This document shows positions 52,672-62,620 of a stretch of DNA of 64,000 nt, one piece after another. Under the pieces are notes generated by a model. The model did no database searches, was not told the origin of the DNA, and saw nothing but the letters and a program-made list of their open reading frames with translations. A program made the position numbers and the translations under genes. The first letter of the stretch is position 1; every line of letters starts with the position of its first letter. Source of the DNA: Oscillatoria sp. FACHB-1406 (GTDB lineage Bacteria; Cyanobacteriota; Cyanobacteriia; Cyanobacteriales; Spirulinaceae); the NCBI RefSeq assembly GCF_014698145.1, contig NZ_JACJSM010000001.1, positions 470,633 to 534,632 on the forward strand, given 5' to 3'.

Positions 52672-53154
52672 ACGTCGATTGTACGCCCTAGGGAAACAGT
52701 ATTTCTTTCCGTAATCGCTGCGTTGCAGAAAGACTGAAATCTTTTGAATTAGCACGGGCAATTTAACTCAATTGGGAGTGCAAAAAAGAGTAGCTTATTC
52801 ACCTACTCAATTAAGGTTGTTTCCAACTAATACCATTAAACTCCTGCTCCCCTCTCCTGGGGTTGGGAGAGGGGCGGGGGGTGAGGGCAATTCCAATTTC
52901 TGAGGGGGGTTTTATAGCGCTAGCCAACTTGCTTAGGACATTATCATGCGCTGAGAGTGACAACTGGCTTGAAGTACCTCGTCCTAATTTCAGTGGCTAC
53001 GGCTATACGTTAAGTTGATACTAATGGGATTCGTTTCATTCTCTTCGAGCGCGAGGTTTCCTCAAAGCATCGCGAAAAAACAAAAATAGGGACGTTATTT
53101 AAACATCCCCGCGCAGAAAATTCACGCTAACAATTGTCAATTATCAATTAAATT
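52672..53154. other. Intergenic region with hairpin repeat
   Basis: 483 bp without a convincing gene. CCCCTCTCC at 52849-52857 pairs with GGAGAGGGG at 52866-52874 around an 8-base loop, a common type of cyanobacterial intergenic palindrome. The rest shows no recognisable RNA gene. Confidence 0.55.
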
Positions 53155-53499
53155 CTACATTCCCGGCAGATTCAAACCGCTCGTCAGTTCTTCCATGCGA
53201 GAGCGCATCGTTTCGGTTGATTTTTCGTAAGCATCTTTCATCGCTTCGGTTACTAAAGCTGAAAGTGCATCCGCCCCTTTTGCAAGCGCTTCGGGAGCAA
53301 TCGTAGCAGAGCGCGGTTCTTGGTTGCCGCTAACGACGACTTTCACCGAGCCATCGCTGCTTTTGCCTTCAATCGACATCTCCTCGAGTTCTATCTGAAG
53401 CTGCTGCGCCCCTTGTTGAACTTGTTGGGCTTTTTTGAAAGCTTCGGCTAACTCTTTCATTTTGCCCAAGCCTAAACCAAATCCTTGTCCTTTATTCAT
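53155..53499 (-). CDS. YbaB/EbfC nucleoid-associated protein
   Basis: 114 residues, matching family size. [29 protein letters not shown] is the usual helical dimerisation region, then [23 protein letters not shown] and [17 protein letters not shown]. Members bind DNA as dimers. Head of a minus-strand series including murB and murC upstream. Confidence 0.92.
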   Translation of the reverse strand: MNKGQGFGLGLGKMKELAEAFKKAQQVQQGAQQLQIELEEMSIEGKSSDGSVKVVVSGNQEPRSATIAPEALAKGADALSALVTEAMKDAYEKSTETMRSRMEELTSGLNLPGM

Positions 53500-53583
53500 T
53501 ATCTGTTCTCAAGTATTACTCTGGCGTTACTCCATTGTACTGACGGAGTTACGGTTGCAACTCCGTCTAAATGTCGGGGTTTC

Positions 53584-54555
53584 TTAAAACTCTCCTAAGA
53601 GTTTAACCTCTGGATGCAAAGAAAGCGACCAGTGCGCTTCGACTTGCTCTTGGACGTGGCGGATGAGTTGAAAGATATCGTTGGCTTTCGCGCCGCCGCA
53701 ATTCAAGATAAAGTTGGCGTGACGGTGGGCGATTTGCGCGCCGCCGATTTGATAGCCTTTGAGTCCGAGTTGCTCGATTAGCCAGCCCGCTTTATGGGTA
53801 TCGTGGTTGCGGAAGACGCTACCGCAACTGGGCAAATGGTAGGGCTGAGTGCTTTTGCGCTGCTGGAGATTTTGGTTAGTGGTTGCCATAACTTGCGATC
53901 GCGTCGAACCGGGTTGCAGTTGCAGCGTCGCTTGCAGCACCAAGCGCTTATCGCCTTGCAAGCTCGAAGTCCGATAGCAGTAGCCCAAATCTTCGGGTTT
54001 GAGCGTCACCAGGGTTCCATCGGGTTCGAGAACGACGACACTCTCGATAACATCGGCCATGCAACTACTGTGCGCGCCTGCATTCATCACTACGCAGCCG
54101 CCGATGGAACCGGGAATCCCGACTCCCCACTCAAAGCCCGTCCAACCGCGTTTTGCGGCTTGCCAAGCGATACGCGCGATCGATTCTCCCGCGCCCACCG
54201 TAACTTTACCGCTATCGGAGTCAAATTCAGCACCACGGAGATGGCGAGTCCCGACAACGAGGCCGGGAATGCCGCGATCGCTGATTAACAAATTCGATCC
54301 CGCACCGAGTAAAGTAATGGGCAAATCGCGTTCTGTTGCCCAATCAAAACTTTCCATCACTTGGTCGATATTGTTCGGTACGACATACCATTCTGCCGGA
54401 CCGCCGACGCGAAACGTTGTGAAATCGCCTAGAGGAACTTGAGGGCGAATGATGCAATCGGTGTGGGGAAGATGAACGCTGCTAGGCGCTACGGGGCGAT
54501 AGTTTCCGTAGAACAGAGTGGGGCTGCAACCGGAGGCATCATAAGAAAGGGTCAT
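53584..54555 (-). CDS. murB: UDP-N-acetylenolpyruvoylglucosamine reductase
   Basis: 323 residues; reduces UDP-GlcNAc-enolpyruvate to UDP-MurNAc with NADPH and FAD. FAD-binding motifs GDFTTFRVGGPAEW, GAGSNLLISDRGIPG and GIPGSIGGCVVMNAGAH are present, as are the YRTSSL tyrosine region and PSCGSVFRN with the catalytic serine. The late HRHANFIL motif carries the usual Glu-equivalent region. It lies 176 bp downstream of murC on the same strand. Confidence 0.95.
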   Translation of the reverse strand: MTLSYDASGCSPTLFYGNYRPVAPSSVHLPHTDCIIRPQVPLGDFTTFRVGGPAEWYVVPNNIDQVMESFDWATERDLPITLLGAGSNLLISDRGIPGLVVGTRHLRGAEFDSDSGKVTVGAGESIARIAWQAAKRGWTGFEWGVGIPGSIGGCVVMNAGAHSSCMADVIESVVVLEPDGTLVTLKPEDLGYCYRTSSLQGDKRLVLQATLQLQPGSTRSQVMATTNQNLQQRKSTQPYHLPSCGSVFRNHDTHKAGWLIEQLGLKGYQIGGAQIAHRHANFILNCGGAKANDIFQLIRHVQEQVEAHWSLSLHPEVKLLGEF

Positions 54556-54731
54556 AGGATATATAGGTTTTAGTCTTAAAGAGTTGAATGTGAATCGAGT
54601 TGGTCATCGGCAGCAAAAGCGGCTCGAACGTCTGGGCAAGACCCCTAATCTGGATGAAGGAAAAAGAGTCTGGAGTTCGACGGGCTGCTCGATCTCTATT
54701 ACTAAATCCGCAGATCCAATAATCATGCTCC

Positions 54732-56213
54732 TTAAGGGTTATAAAAAGCGACCAATTTGGGGATGATTTGATTCAAATTGCCCGCACCCAAAAATAAAGC
54801 AAGATCCCCTGGTTGAAGAATTTCTTTCAGGCAACTTTCAAGACCGTTGAAAGTCGGTTGATAGATGACATGGGAATGATGTGCTGCGATCGCATCAGCC
54901 ACAGTTTGACCGCTGAGATTATCGGGGTTAGCTTCTCCTGCGCTATAAATATCGGTAACGATCGCGATATCGGCATCGCCAAAGGAACGAGCAAACTCTT
55001 GAAGGAAAGTTTGCACTCGGCTGTAGCGATGGGGCTGAAAGACAGCGACAACGCGATGGGGATCCTCGACTCGCAAGCGCGCTGCTGCCAGAGTCACTTG
55101 AATTTCGCTGGGATGGTGGGCGTAGTCATCGAAGAAGGTAATACCGCCGCCCTCACCGCGATACTCGAAGCGTCGTTTTGCACCCTCGAAACTTTTTAAG
55201 GCTGTTGCGATCGCGTCGAACTCCAATCCTAACAGCCGCGCTACCGCGATCGCTGCCAGGGCATTGCTAAGATTGTGCCGTCCGAGCAGTTGCAAATTCA
55301 ACTCGCCCAATAACTCTCCCCGCTCCCAAATTTTAGCGCGCGTTCCCTGCCCGCTGTAGGTTGTCTCGGTGGCGATGTAGTCGGCTTCGCTGTTGGGATC
55401 GAGGCTGTAGGTAATCTGCGGGTTGAGGCGATCGCGCACCACCGCACAATCCTTGCACCCGACCAGGATTTTGCACTGCTGGGCAAAGGTTTGGAAGGTG
55501 CTGATGACTTGCTCGAGGCTGGTGTAATGGTCGGGATGATCCAGTTCGATATTGGTGACGATCCCGATATGCGGAACCAATTTTGTCAGCGTACCGTCCG
55601 ATTCGTCAGCTTCTGCGACTAACACGCCTCCTTGCCCCAAACGCGCGTTTCCGCCCAACGTTTCGATCTCCCCGCCGACGATGACGGTGGGATCGAGACC
55701 GACTTGTACCAATAAGTGCGCGATCGCGCTACTGGTGGTCGTCTTGCCGTGAGTTCCCGCCACAGCAATGCTTTGGCTGTAGTCGCCCAGCAACCCCGCT
55801 AAGACATCCGAACGATGGAAAATCTCGTAACCCTTATCGAGGGCGGCTAAATACTCCAAATTCGTCGCCGCGATCGCTGTCGAACAGATCACCTGCGGGG
55901 AATCTCGGCGATCGGTCGGAACGACCGCACAGCCGCTCGAATTGCGACTTTGCCCTTCAATTTCGAGGGCATTGCTCGAAGATTGCGACTTCGAGGAAAT
56001 CGATTGAAAAAAGTCTAAGTTCGTCGCTTCTTGAGCGCTAAAGATATGAGCGCCTGCCGACTGCAAGCGATCGGTAATCGGCGTGACCCGCAAATCCGAA
56101 CCCGAAACAGGAAGCTTGCGTTTCGCTAAAATATATGCGAGCGCTGACATTCCAATGCCACCGATTCCGATAAAATGGAATGGTTTGCCCCGAAAATCAA
56201 CAGTCTTTGACAT
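54732..56213 (-). CDS. murC: UDP-N-acetylmuramate-L-alanine ligase
   Basis: 493 residues from ATG 56213 (a TTG one codon upstream is less likely). The opening HFIGIGGIGMSALAYILA, ATP-binding GTHGKTTTSSAIAHLL, the EADESDGTL Asp/Glu pair and DDYAHHPSEIQVTL are those of MurC. It adds L-alanine to UDP-MurNAc. An insertion of about 30 residues (SISSKSQSSSNALEIEGQSR) follows residue 65, longer than usual. Together with murB it forms a peptidoglycan-precursor pair. Confidence 0.95.
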   Translation of the reverse strand: MSKTVDFRGKPFHFIGIGGIGMSALAYILAKRKLPVSGSDLRVTPITDRLQSAGAHIFSAQEATNLDFFQSISSKSQSSSNALEIEGQSRNSSGCAVVPTDRRDSPQVICSTAIAATNLEYLAALDKGYEIFHRSDVLAGLLGDYSQSIAVAGTHGKTTTSSAIAHLLVQVGLDPTVIVGGEIETLGGNARLGQGGVLVAEADESDGTLTKLVPHIGIVTNIELDHPDHYTSLEQVISTFQTFAQQCKILVGCKDCAVVRDRLNPQITYSLDPNSEADYIATETTYSGQGTRAKIWERGELLGELNLQLLGRHNLSNALAAIAVARLLGLEFDAIATALKSFEGAKRRFEYRGEGGGITFFDDYAHHPSEIQVTLAAARLRVEDPHRVVAVFQPHRYSRVQTFLQEFARSFGDADIAIVTDIYSAGEANPDNLSGQTVADAIAAHHSHVIYQPTFNGLESCLKEILQPGDLALFLGAGNLNQIIPKLVAFYNP

Positions 56214-56841
56214 CAAATCTCCTTCTACACCACACCGCGCACCATGTGCCTTTGATAATCACGCGCTATAATATCAGGAATTGATTTTCTCGGATCGCAG
56301 CTATCACAAATTTCTATCCTTAACCGAGATTTTCTTATTGATTCCGTTATCTCGAAAGCTAGCATTACTCAGCAATTCCCGCGATCGAACAACCCTGTTG
56401 GCGGCGCGCGCGAAATTGACCGCCACCGAGACTCGAGCCGTCTCTAAAAGTCTCTACCCTTCTCAAAGGATTTAAACAGAAATCCGGAAAAGTTTCCAAC
56501 TGAGAATTCAAAATTTGAAATTGTCCGTAGCTTTACTTCCCTCCCCCCTCATTGAACTCGATCGGCACAACTCGATCGCGGCATCGTCCGCGAACATTTC
56601 GCTCCTCTCAAGCCTTGAAGATTCGAGCTTCTTTTCTCCCTCGACCTCAAGGGATAAGGATATCCCCGCTCTGAAAAGCCTCGTTATCACCTCGGCTTCG
56701 CTCGATTGATGCCCTCGATTGCCAACTCGCGCGCGCCGTCGCCCGTCTCAACTCGCTCTCAGAAAAAATAGAGAGTTGATGCTGAATTGCGGCCGCTCTG
56801 CGATATGATTTGAATGATTAAAAGATCTTTAGCGGTAACGC
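56214..56841. other. Intergenic region upstream of gap2 and murC
   Basis: 628 bp with no convincing gene. TATGAT at 56804-56809 could be a -10 element for gap2, but no matched -35 was found at normal spacing. The murC promoter should lie at the left end. No tRNA is visible. Confidence 0.45.
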
Positions 56842-57053
56842 GCAGACAGACATATCAGTGATACTGCGGTCGGACAGATCGTGAAAGCTTGTGGAGGGCT
56901 AGACTACAACCTGGAAGTTGTAAAACTCCAGTTCCCTGCGAAGCAAGAATCCCCAGTTTCTAGGGATGTGGAGGGCGAGAGAATCTCACAACCGAACATC
57001 GTCCCCGAGTTATGGGGAGTGTCAATAGAACTTCCGAGCATAGAGGGCAAGAC
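56842..57053 (+). pseudogene. Probable TnpB C-terminal remnant in the gap2 leader
   Basis: The frame reads VGQIVKACGGLDYNLEVV then KLQFPAKQESP, resembling the tail of IS605-family TnpB proteins. The intact copy here ends AVSVCGATVRPERSKSVKAG AMKQK, the same V-x-x-C-G ... V-K ... K-Q pattern. GAATCCCC and AGGGATGT follow, like the right end of the intact element (GAATCCCC ... GGGGAGGATGT). No RuvC motifs or zinc ribbon remain. Confidence 0.45.
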
Positions 57054-57056
57054 AAA

Positions 57057-58070
57057 GTGATTAGAGTAGCGATCAACGGATTTGGGCGGATTGGACGTAA
57101 CTTTTTGCGGTGCTGGTTGGGTCGAGAAAACAGTCAACTTGAGGTTGTTGGCATTAACGATACCTCAGATCCCAGAACCAACGCTCACCTGCTCAAATAT
57201 GACTCCATGTTGGGCAGACTCGATGCAGACATCTCAGCTGACGAAAACTCTTTAACGGTTAACGGTAAAACGATTAAGTGCGTCTCCGATCGCAATCCTT
57301 TGAACTTGCCTTGGGGAGCATGGGACGTTGACTTAATTATCGAATCGACCGGCGTTTTCGTTGACGATGCCGGTGCTGGCAAGCACATTCAAGCCGGAGC
57401 TAAAAAAGTTCTCATTACTGCTCCCGGCAAGGGCGATAAAGTCGGAACGTTCGTTATGGGCGTGAACGACAAGGACTACGATCCCGACAAATACGACATC
57501 GTAAGCAACGCTAGTTGTACGACCAACTGCTTAGCTCCCATTGCTAAAGTGTTGCACGAACATTTCGGCATCATCAAAGGCGTGATGACGACGACTCACA
57601 GCTACACCGGCGACCAACGCATCCTCGATGCCAGCCACCGCGATTTGCGTCGCGCTCGTGCAGCGGCGGTTAATATCGTCCCGACTAGCACGGGTGCAGC
57701 CAAAGCCGTGGCTTTGGTGCTGCCAGCCCTGAAAGGCAAGCTCAACGGCGTAGCCTTGCGCGTTCCGACTCCTAACGTCTCGATTGTAGACTTCGTGGCT
57801 CAAGTCGAGAGAAGCACCATTGCCGAGCAGGTGAACGACGCACTCAGAGCAGCTTCGGAAAACGAACTCAAAGGCATCCTCGGTTACAACGAACTGCCTT
57901 TGGTGTCTTCTGACTATCGAGGAACCGACTGTTCTTCCATCGCTGATGCCAGCTTGACAATGGTTTTGGGTGGCGACATGGTGAAAGTTGTGGCTTGGTA
58001 CGACAACGAGTGGGGCTATTCCCAACGGGTTGTTGACTTGGCAGAATTAGTCGCTAGCAAGTGGAAATAA
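57057..58070 (+). CDS. gap2: Glyceraldehyde-3-phosphate dehydrogenase, Gap2 type
   Basis: 337 residues from GTG 57057 ([20 protein letters not shown]), the normal cyanobacterial start; an ATG at 57012 is in frame but adds 15 residues with no homology. The active-site Cys lies in [36 protein letters not shown] and [15 protein letters not shown] are the later signatures. Gap2 is the reversible NAD(P)H enzyme used mainly in the Calvin cycle. A ribosome binding site (GAGGG) precedes the GTG. The leader contains a probable transposon remnant. Confidence 0.95.
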   Translation: MIRVAINGFGRIGRNFLRCWLGRENSQLEVVGINDTSDPRTNAHLLKYDSMLGRLDADISADENSLTVNGKTIKCVSDRNPLNLPWGAWDVDLIIESTGVFVDDAGAGKHIQAGAKKVLITAPGKGDKVGTFVMGVNDKDYDPDKYDIVSNASCTTNCLAPIAKVLHEHFGIIKGVMTTTHSYTGDQRILDASHRDLRRARAAAVNIVPTSTGAAKAVALVLPALKGKLNGVALRVPTPNVSIVDFVAQVERSTIAEQVNDALRAASENELKGILGYNELPLVSSDYRGTDCSSIADASLTMVLGGDMVKVVAWYDNEWGYSQRVVDLAELVASKWK

Positions 58071-58277
58071 ACGCCGGGTTTTAATTGATTCTCCGGTAAA
58101 TCTCCGCAGCGATCGCTCTCCTTAACTTTCGCAATTACAGGGTTGAGGGGAGCGAATTTATCGGTTTTAAGGTTGGGTAGCAAAGGCGCAATTCCAAGTT
58201 TTTTCTGCGATCGGGTTATGATATCCCGTTTAGCCCAATGGCTTGACAAAATCGCAAAACCATGAAGATCGATTCCT

Positions 58278-61007
58278 TCAGAAATTATCCGTTATAAAAG
58301 CTTCGGCTTCGGCGCGATCGCGGATTTTTCCATCGAGCGTAGCAATTAACAATTCATCCAAAATTTGCTTGAATTGCGGCCCGGGCTTATAACCCAATCC
58401 CTTGAGATCGTTTCCATTTAAAGGCGGGCGCAGATTCGCCCAACAAACGAGATAGCGCCAAATTTGCCGTCGGATGCGGCGCGGCGTTCTCAACATCAAT
58501 AGCACCAACATCGGCAGCGAATATTGACGCAACAATAGGACGATTTCGCTCGGACGCGGCGCACGAGTTTCCATCTCGCGGCTATTTAAATTATCCATCA
58601 CTTCTCGTTCGACATCCGCGAGCTTTTCCAAACGCTGCAAACTCTCAGCACTCAATTGTAAGTTCGCAGCGACGGGCGCGCGTTCTTCGGCAGGTAGGTA
58701 TGCAATCAGCGCCTCGAGCCGCAGCAAATAGGGCGTTAAGCGACGTTCGGAATCAAAGCGCTGCAAACAGCGATCGAGGAAGCGAATTTGCCACCACAAC
58801 CGCTCCGTTAAGGTTAAATTGGGGTGCAGACAGCGCAACGCCCCTAAGTCAGCCAGAAGGCGCAGCGCTCGCTTCCAATAATGCGCTTCGAGAATGTATT
58901 TAAGTTCGGTTTTGAGGCGGGTGGTGAGGGCGGGGGCGCGCGGATGGGTAAGGCGCAAGCGGTCGTAAGCCCCACTTTCGATCGCGTAACGAATGTATTG
59001 TTCCGTTTGCGCTTCTAGGCTGAATCCCAGGCGCACGGCAAAACGCACGGCGCGATAAATGCGGGTGGGATCTTCGATGAAACTGTTGGCGTGGAGAACG
59101 CGAACCCGGCGCGATCGCAAATCTAACATCCCGCCAAAAAAATCGAGCAATTCCCCAGAATTCGGCTCGCTTAGACGCAGGGCAAGGGCATTAATCGTAA
59201 AGTCGCGGCGATATAAATCTTGCCGAATCGAACTGGCTTCAACTTCGGGATTTGCCGCCGGATAAGGATAAAACTCCGTGCGCGCTGTCGCAATATCGAC
59301 GGCTAAAGAATCTAATTGCTTATCTTTATGCCACAACAACGCTGCGGTTTGAAACGCGCCGTGAACTTCCAAGCGTGCATTCGGATAAGCAGCTTGCAGC
59401 GCTTTGGCTAATTCCATTCCCGCCCCCCCATCGGCAGCGCGATGAAAACCATCGACGACGAGATCGATATCTTGGAGAAAGGGATTGCCCGCCGTGATTC
59501 CTTCGGTGGCTAAAAGTAAATCGCGTACCGCCCCTCCCACTAAATAAAGGTGCCAGCCCCGGTCTTGGGCGGCGGAGGCGGCGCGCATCAAAAAGTCCCA
59601 AATCGGGGCGGGAATCGCCGATTTTAAGGTATTGAAGCGATCGCGCTTTCCCCGATCGCGCGGCGGTTCGGTTAGAACTTCCCCGCTTCCCAACTCCCAA
59701 TCTTGGTAGCGTTGGCGCAAAACATCGGTGCGCGTCACGATTCCCACCAATTGCCCGCCTTCCAACACCGGCAAGCGCCCCACATCATACGTCACCATCA
59801 AGGCTTCGATTTCGGACAACGGCGTATCGGGCGCAATCGTTTTCAGGTTTTGGCTCATATACGCCTTCACGGGCGCGTGACTGAAGCCGTGGTGCAGGGC
59901 GATATCCAAGTCCCGACGGGAGATAATGCCGACTAACTCATCGCTTTCGTTGACGACGGAAAGCCCGGAATGTCCGTAGCGCAGGAGGATGCGTTGTGCT
60001 TCGTCGATGGTGGTTTGGGGGCGAATCGTGCGGACGGGGGAGGACATCAAATCGCGGGCGGCGGGCGGGTGGGGAAGTTGGGCGCTGAGTTGCTCGATGA
60101 ATTCTTGGAGTTGGCGCTGGGAGTTGACTTCGCGTAGCGTTACCGAAGCCGCCGAAGCGTGTCCGCCGCCGCCGAAGGGTTGGAGGAGGCGGTTGAGGTC
60201 GATTTCGGGAAGGCGCGATCGCCCGACGATGGCTAAACGCTGCCCTTCCCCTTCGCGGCGATAATATTGGTGGGCGAGGAGTAAGACATCGAGATTGGCG
60301 AATTCGATGACGTACATCGCTAAACTGGAAAGTCCCGGCACGAAAGATTCGGTTTCGAGCAGTACCGAGCCGAGGGTATAGCCTCGCACGGTGAGGATTT
60401 GCAATTTTTCGATCGCTTCTGCTAAAAGTTGTTGCAATTGCGGGGATAAACCGCGATCGCTATACTCGCGAATACTTTCTAAACTCGCGCCTGCTTCCAT
60501 CAACCAAGCCAAAGCGCGGATATCGCGGGGCGTGGTTTGCTCGAAAACCAGCGAACCCGTATCGGCGTGAATCCCCAGCGCCATCACCGTTGCTTCGAGG
60601 GGGGTGAGTTGTAAGTTTTCTTGCTGGAGTCGTTCGACAATCATCGTGGTTGTCGCGCCGATGGGTTCGATTTGGCACTCAGTAGCGGGAATATCGCGAT
60701 CGGCTTCTAAATGATGGTCGTAAATCGCGATCGCTTCAATTTGCGGCAAATCGAGCCATTGTGCGGCTTGCCCGAAGCGATCGCGTTTTTGTGCGTCCGG
60801 GATTGCCAGCGAGCGAATCCGCTCCGGATTGACGCTGCGCTGTTCGAGCGTCGCCAACTCATCTCGATGCAACGCCAAAAAATCTCTCACCCCCGGATGC
60901 GCGCCCCCCGTCAGCACGATTTTGCTGCCCGGTTTCAGGCACGACAACCCCACCGCCGCCCCTAAAGCGTCGAAATCCGCAGTTTGATGGCACAAAATTA
61001 AATCCAC
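58278..61007 (-). CDS. DHH phosphoesterase-CBS-tRNA nucleotidyltransferase fusion
   Basis: 909 residues, starting at GTG 61007. Domain order: DHH phosphoesterase at about 1-310 ([39 protein letters not shown]), two CBS domains at about 315-435 ([40 protein letters not shown]), and a CCA/poly(A) polymerase domain from about 470 ([33 protein letters not shown]). All the metal-binding Asp residues are present. This fusion is known in cyanobacteria, where an A-adding activity is expected on tRNA ends. It is convergent with gap2. Confidence 0.9.
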   Translation of the reverse strand: MDLILCHQTADFDALGAAVGLSCLKPGSKIVLTGGAHPGVRDFLALHRDELATLEQRSVNPERIRSLAIPDAQKRDRFGQAAQWLDLPQIEAIAIYDHHLEADRDIPATECQIEPIGATTTMIVERLQQENLQLTPLEATVMALGIHADTGSLVFEQTTPRDIRALAWLMEAGASLESIREYSDRGLSPQLQQLLAEAIEKLQILTVRGYTLGSVLLETESFVPGLSSLAMYVIEFANLDVLLLAHQYYRREGEGQRLAIVGRSRLPEIDLNRLLQPFGGGGHASAASVTLREVNSQRQLQEFIEQLSAQLPHPPAARDLMSSPVRTIRPQTTIDEAQRILLRYGHSGLSVVNESDELVGIISRRDLDIALHHGFSHAPVKAYMSQNLKTIAPDTPLSEIEALMVTYDVGRLPVLEGGQLVGIVTRTDVLRQRYQDWELGSGEVLTEPPRDRGKRDRFNTLKSAIPAPIWDFLMRAASAAQDRGWHLYLVGGAVRDLLLATEGITAGNPFLQDIDLVVDGFHRAADGGAGMELAKALQAAYPNARLEVHGAFQTAALLWHKDKQLDSLAVDIATARTEFYPYPAANPEVEASSIRQDLYRRDFTINALALRLSEPNSGELLDFFGGMLDLRSRRVRVLHANSFIEDPTRIYRAVRFAVRLGFSLEAQTEQYIRYAIESGAYDRLRLTHPRAPALTTRLKTELKYILEAHYWKRALRLLADLGALRCLHPNLTLTERLWWQIRFLDRCLQRFDSERRLTPYLLRLEALIAYLPAEERAPVAANLQLSAESLQRLEKLADVEREVMDNLNSREMETRAPRPSEIVLLLRQYSLPMLVLLMLRTPRRIRRQIWRYLVCWANLRPPLNGNDLKGLGYKPGPQFKQILDELLIATLDGKIRDRAEAEAFITDNF

Positions 61008-61140
61008 TCGTTAATTCGTAATTCGTAATTCGTAATTCGTAATTGAGCATTTCGGCATTTCGGCAAGCGCCACACTGCGATGCCCCGAGCTTGCCAAAAT
61101 AAATTAAAGTTCAAAATTATCAATTATCAATTGTCCATTG
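61008..61140. repeat. Short tandem repeats, ATTCGTA type and ATTATCAATTATC type
   Basis: TTAATTCGTAATTCGTAATT at the left and CAATTATCAATTGTCCATTG at the right. Both are short tandem-repeat types common in cyanobacterial intergenic DNA. Tandem units could affect transcription, but nothing here shows it. Confidence 0.7.
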
Positions 61141-61476
61141 TCCATTATCTCCGTCCCCTCTCTGATACAATAAAATCTGCGATTGAGGTGGCGCAAACTT
61201 CGATCGCCGCTCGGGCAATGAGACGGACTCACTCGTTTTGCCCCGATTCCCTTCTCTGTCTTTAGAGTACCGCGTCCTTAGTGGAAATAGCTTTGAGATA
61301 GAGATCGGCAGGGGAAAAACCCCCTTTCTGGAACCGAACGAGCTTCGAGCAAGCCGCCGATCTCGCCGTTTTGGTGGAATTGAGGTTTGCACGGACACAG
61401 AAAACCTTTAAGATTATCTCGATTAAATTTTCAGCACAGAGAGCGTTTCGATCGCTAATTTTGGGAGAACCACAAG
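61141..61476. promoter_or_regulatory. Upstream region of psbZ
   Basis: 336 bp without a convincing gene. It probably holds the psbZ promoter; GATACAATAAAATC near 61166 gives a TACAAT/-10-like match, with TTATCTCCG upstream. A GGAGAA box before the psbZ ATG is a good ribosome binding site. Confidence 0.35.
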
Positions 61477-61665
61477 ATGTTTTTTATTTTCCAAGTCGCC
61501 CTTTTGTCGTTAGTTTTTCTGTCTTTTGCAATGGTAATTGGGGTTCCCGTTGCCTATGCTTCTCCCCAAAACTGGGAACAGTCTAAGAACCTGATCTTCC
61601 TTGGCTCTGGAGTTTGGGCTGTATTGGTGATTGTGGTTGGCATTTTAAACTTTTTTGTTATTTAA
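61477..61665 (+). CDS. psbZ: Photosystem II protein PsbZ
   Basis: 62 residues, the family length, with two membrane helices ([46 protein letters not shown]) and the SPQNWEQSK loop between them. PsbZ sits at the periphery of the PSII core and stabilises antenna contacts. The gene is directly upstream of ribH, an arrangement seen in other cyanobacteria. Confidence 0.96.
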   Translation: MFFIFQVALLSLVFLSFAMVIGVPVAYASPQNWEQSKNLIFLGSGVWAVLVIVVGILNFFVI

Positions 61666-61772
61666 ACCCGTCAACCCCGCAAACAACTGGGGAATTATGC
61701 GATCGCGCCTTTGACTGTTTGACGAGTTGAAGTCCGCGATCGTTTGTCGTTTCATACCTTACCAACCCATTC

Positions 61773-62345
61773 ATGACTGTTTTTGAGGGAACCTTCGATC
61801 GCGACCTTTCCGCCCTGCGCTTCGCGATCGTAGTCGGTCGTTTCAACGACTTAATCACTAGCAAACTTTTGTCCGGATGTCAAGACTGCCTCAAGCGGCA
61901 CGGCATCGACATCAATCCCCACGGCTCTCAAGTCGATTACATTTGGGTTCCCGGCAGTTTTGAAGTCTCGATGGTCGCTCGCCAACTCGCCCTTTCCGGA
62001 CAATACAGCGCCATTATCTGCCTCGGTGCCGTGATTCGCGGTCAAACGCCCCACTTCGATTACGTCTCCAGCGAAGCCGCCAAAGGGATTGCCGCCGCCA
62101 GCTTTCAAACTGGAGTCCCCGTCATCTTCGGCATCCTCACCACCGACACCATGCAGCAAGCCCTCGAGCGCGCCGGGATTAAAAGCAACCACGGCTGGGA
62201 TTACGCCCTCAACGCCCTGGAAATGGCCAGCTTAATGCTCCAGTTGCGAGGGAACCTAGGCAATCAACCCATCCTAGCCGCCGCCGAAGAAGCCGAGGTT
62301 GTCCCCTCCGCCCCCTTACCCTCAGAAAAAACAACGCATCTTTGA
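61773..62345 (+). CDS. ribH: 6,7-dimethyl-8-ribityllumazine synthase
   Basis: 190 residues; condenses 5-amino-6-ribitylaminouracil with dihydroxybutanone phosphate in riboflavin synthesis. [35 protein letters not shown] and [17 protein letters not shown] (with the catalytic histidine region PHFDYV) are typical. A C-terminal tail of about 25 residues ([19 protein letters not shown]) exceeds the family core. Start ATG 61773. Confidence 0.96.
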   Translation: MTVFEGTFDRDLSALRFAIVVGRFNDLITSKLLSGCQDCLKRHGIDINPHGSQVDYIWVPGSFEVSMVARQLALSGQYSAIICLGAVIRGQTPHFDYVSSEAAKGIAAASFQTGVPVIFGILTTDTMQQALERAGIKSNHGWDYALNALEMASLMLQLRGNLGNQPILAAAEEAEVVPSAPLPSEKTTHL

Positions 62346-62620
62346 ACCGTATCCCGCATGACAGCGAAGAGCTTCCTTCCCGAAGGTCAATTGTCAATTA
62401 GAATCCTAGGCTACACTGCGAAACGCTTTAAATGCGATAGGATAGTTCAAATTGCTCGAGTGTTCTCAAAAGGAAGAATCGAAAAGCAGAACGCGATTGC
62501 TAGCGTTAGGAGGGTTGAGATACCGCCCCGCTCGCAACCCTAAGTTACATTTATTCGCTACCATCGCTAAAAGAGCGTATTAGAATAGCATAAAAGGTCA
62601 ATCACGGTGCAGAGGTCTGG
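62346..62620. other. Intergenic region downstream of ribH
   Basis: 275 bp with no gene found. It likely holds the promoter of the next gene; no clear -35/-10 pair or terminator stem was found. Confidence 0.4.

Noticed and set aside
57531-58025. 164-residue minus-strand frame inside gap2
   Set aside because: Antisense shadow of a highly conserved gene.
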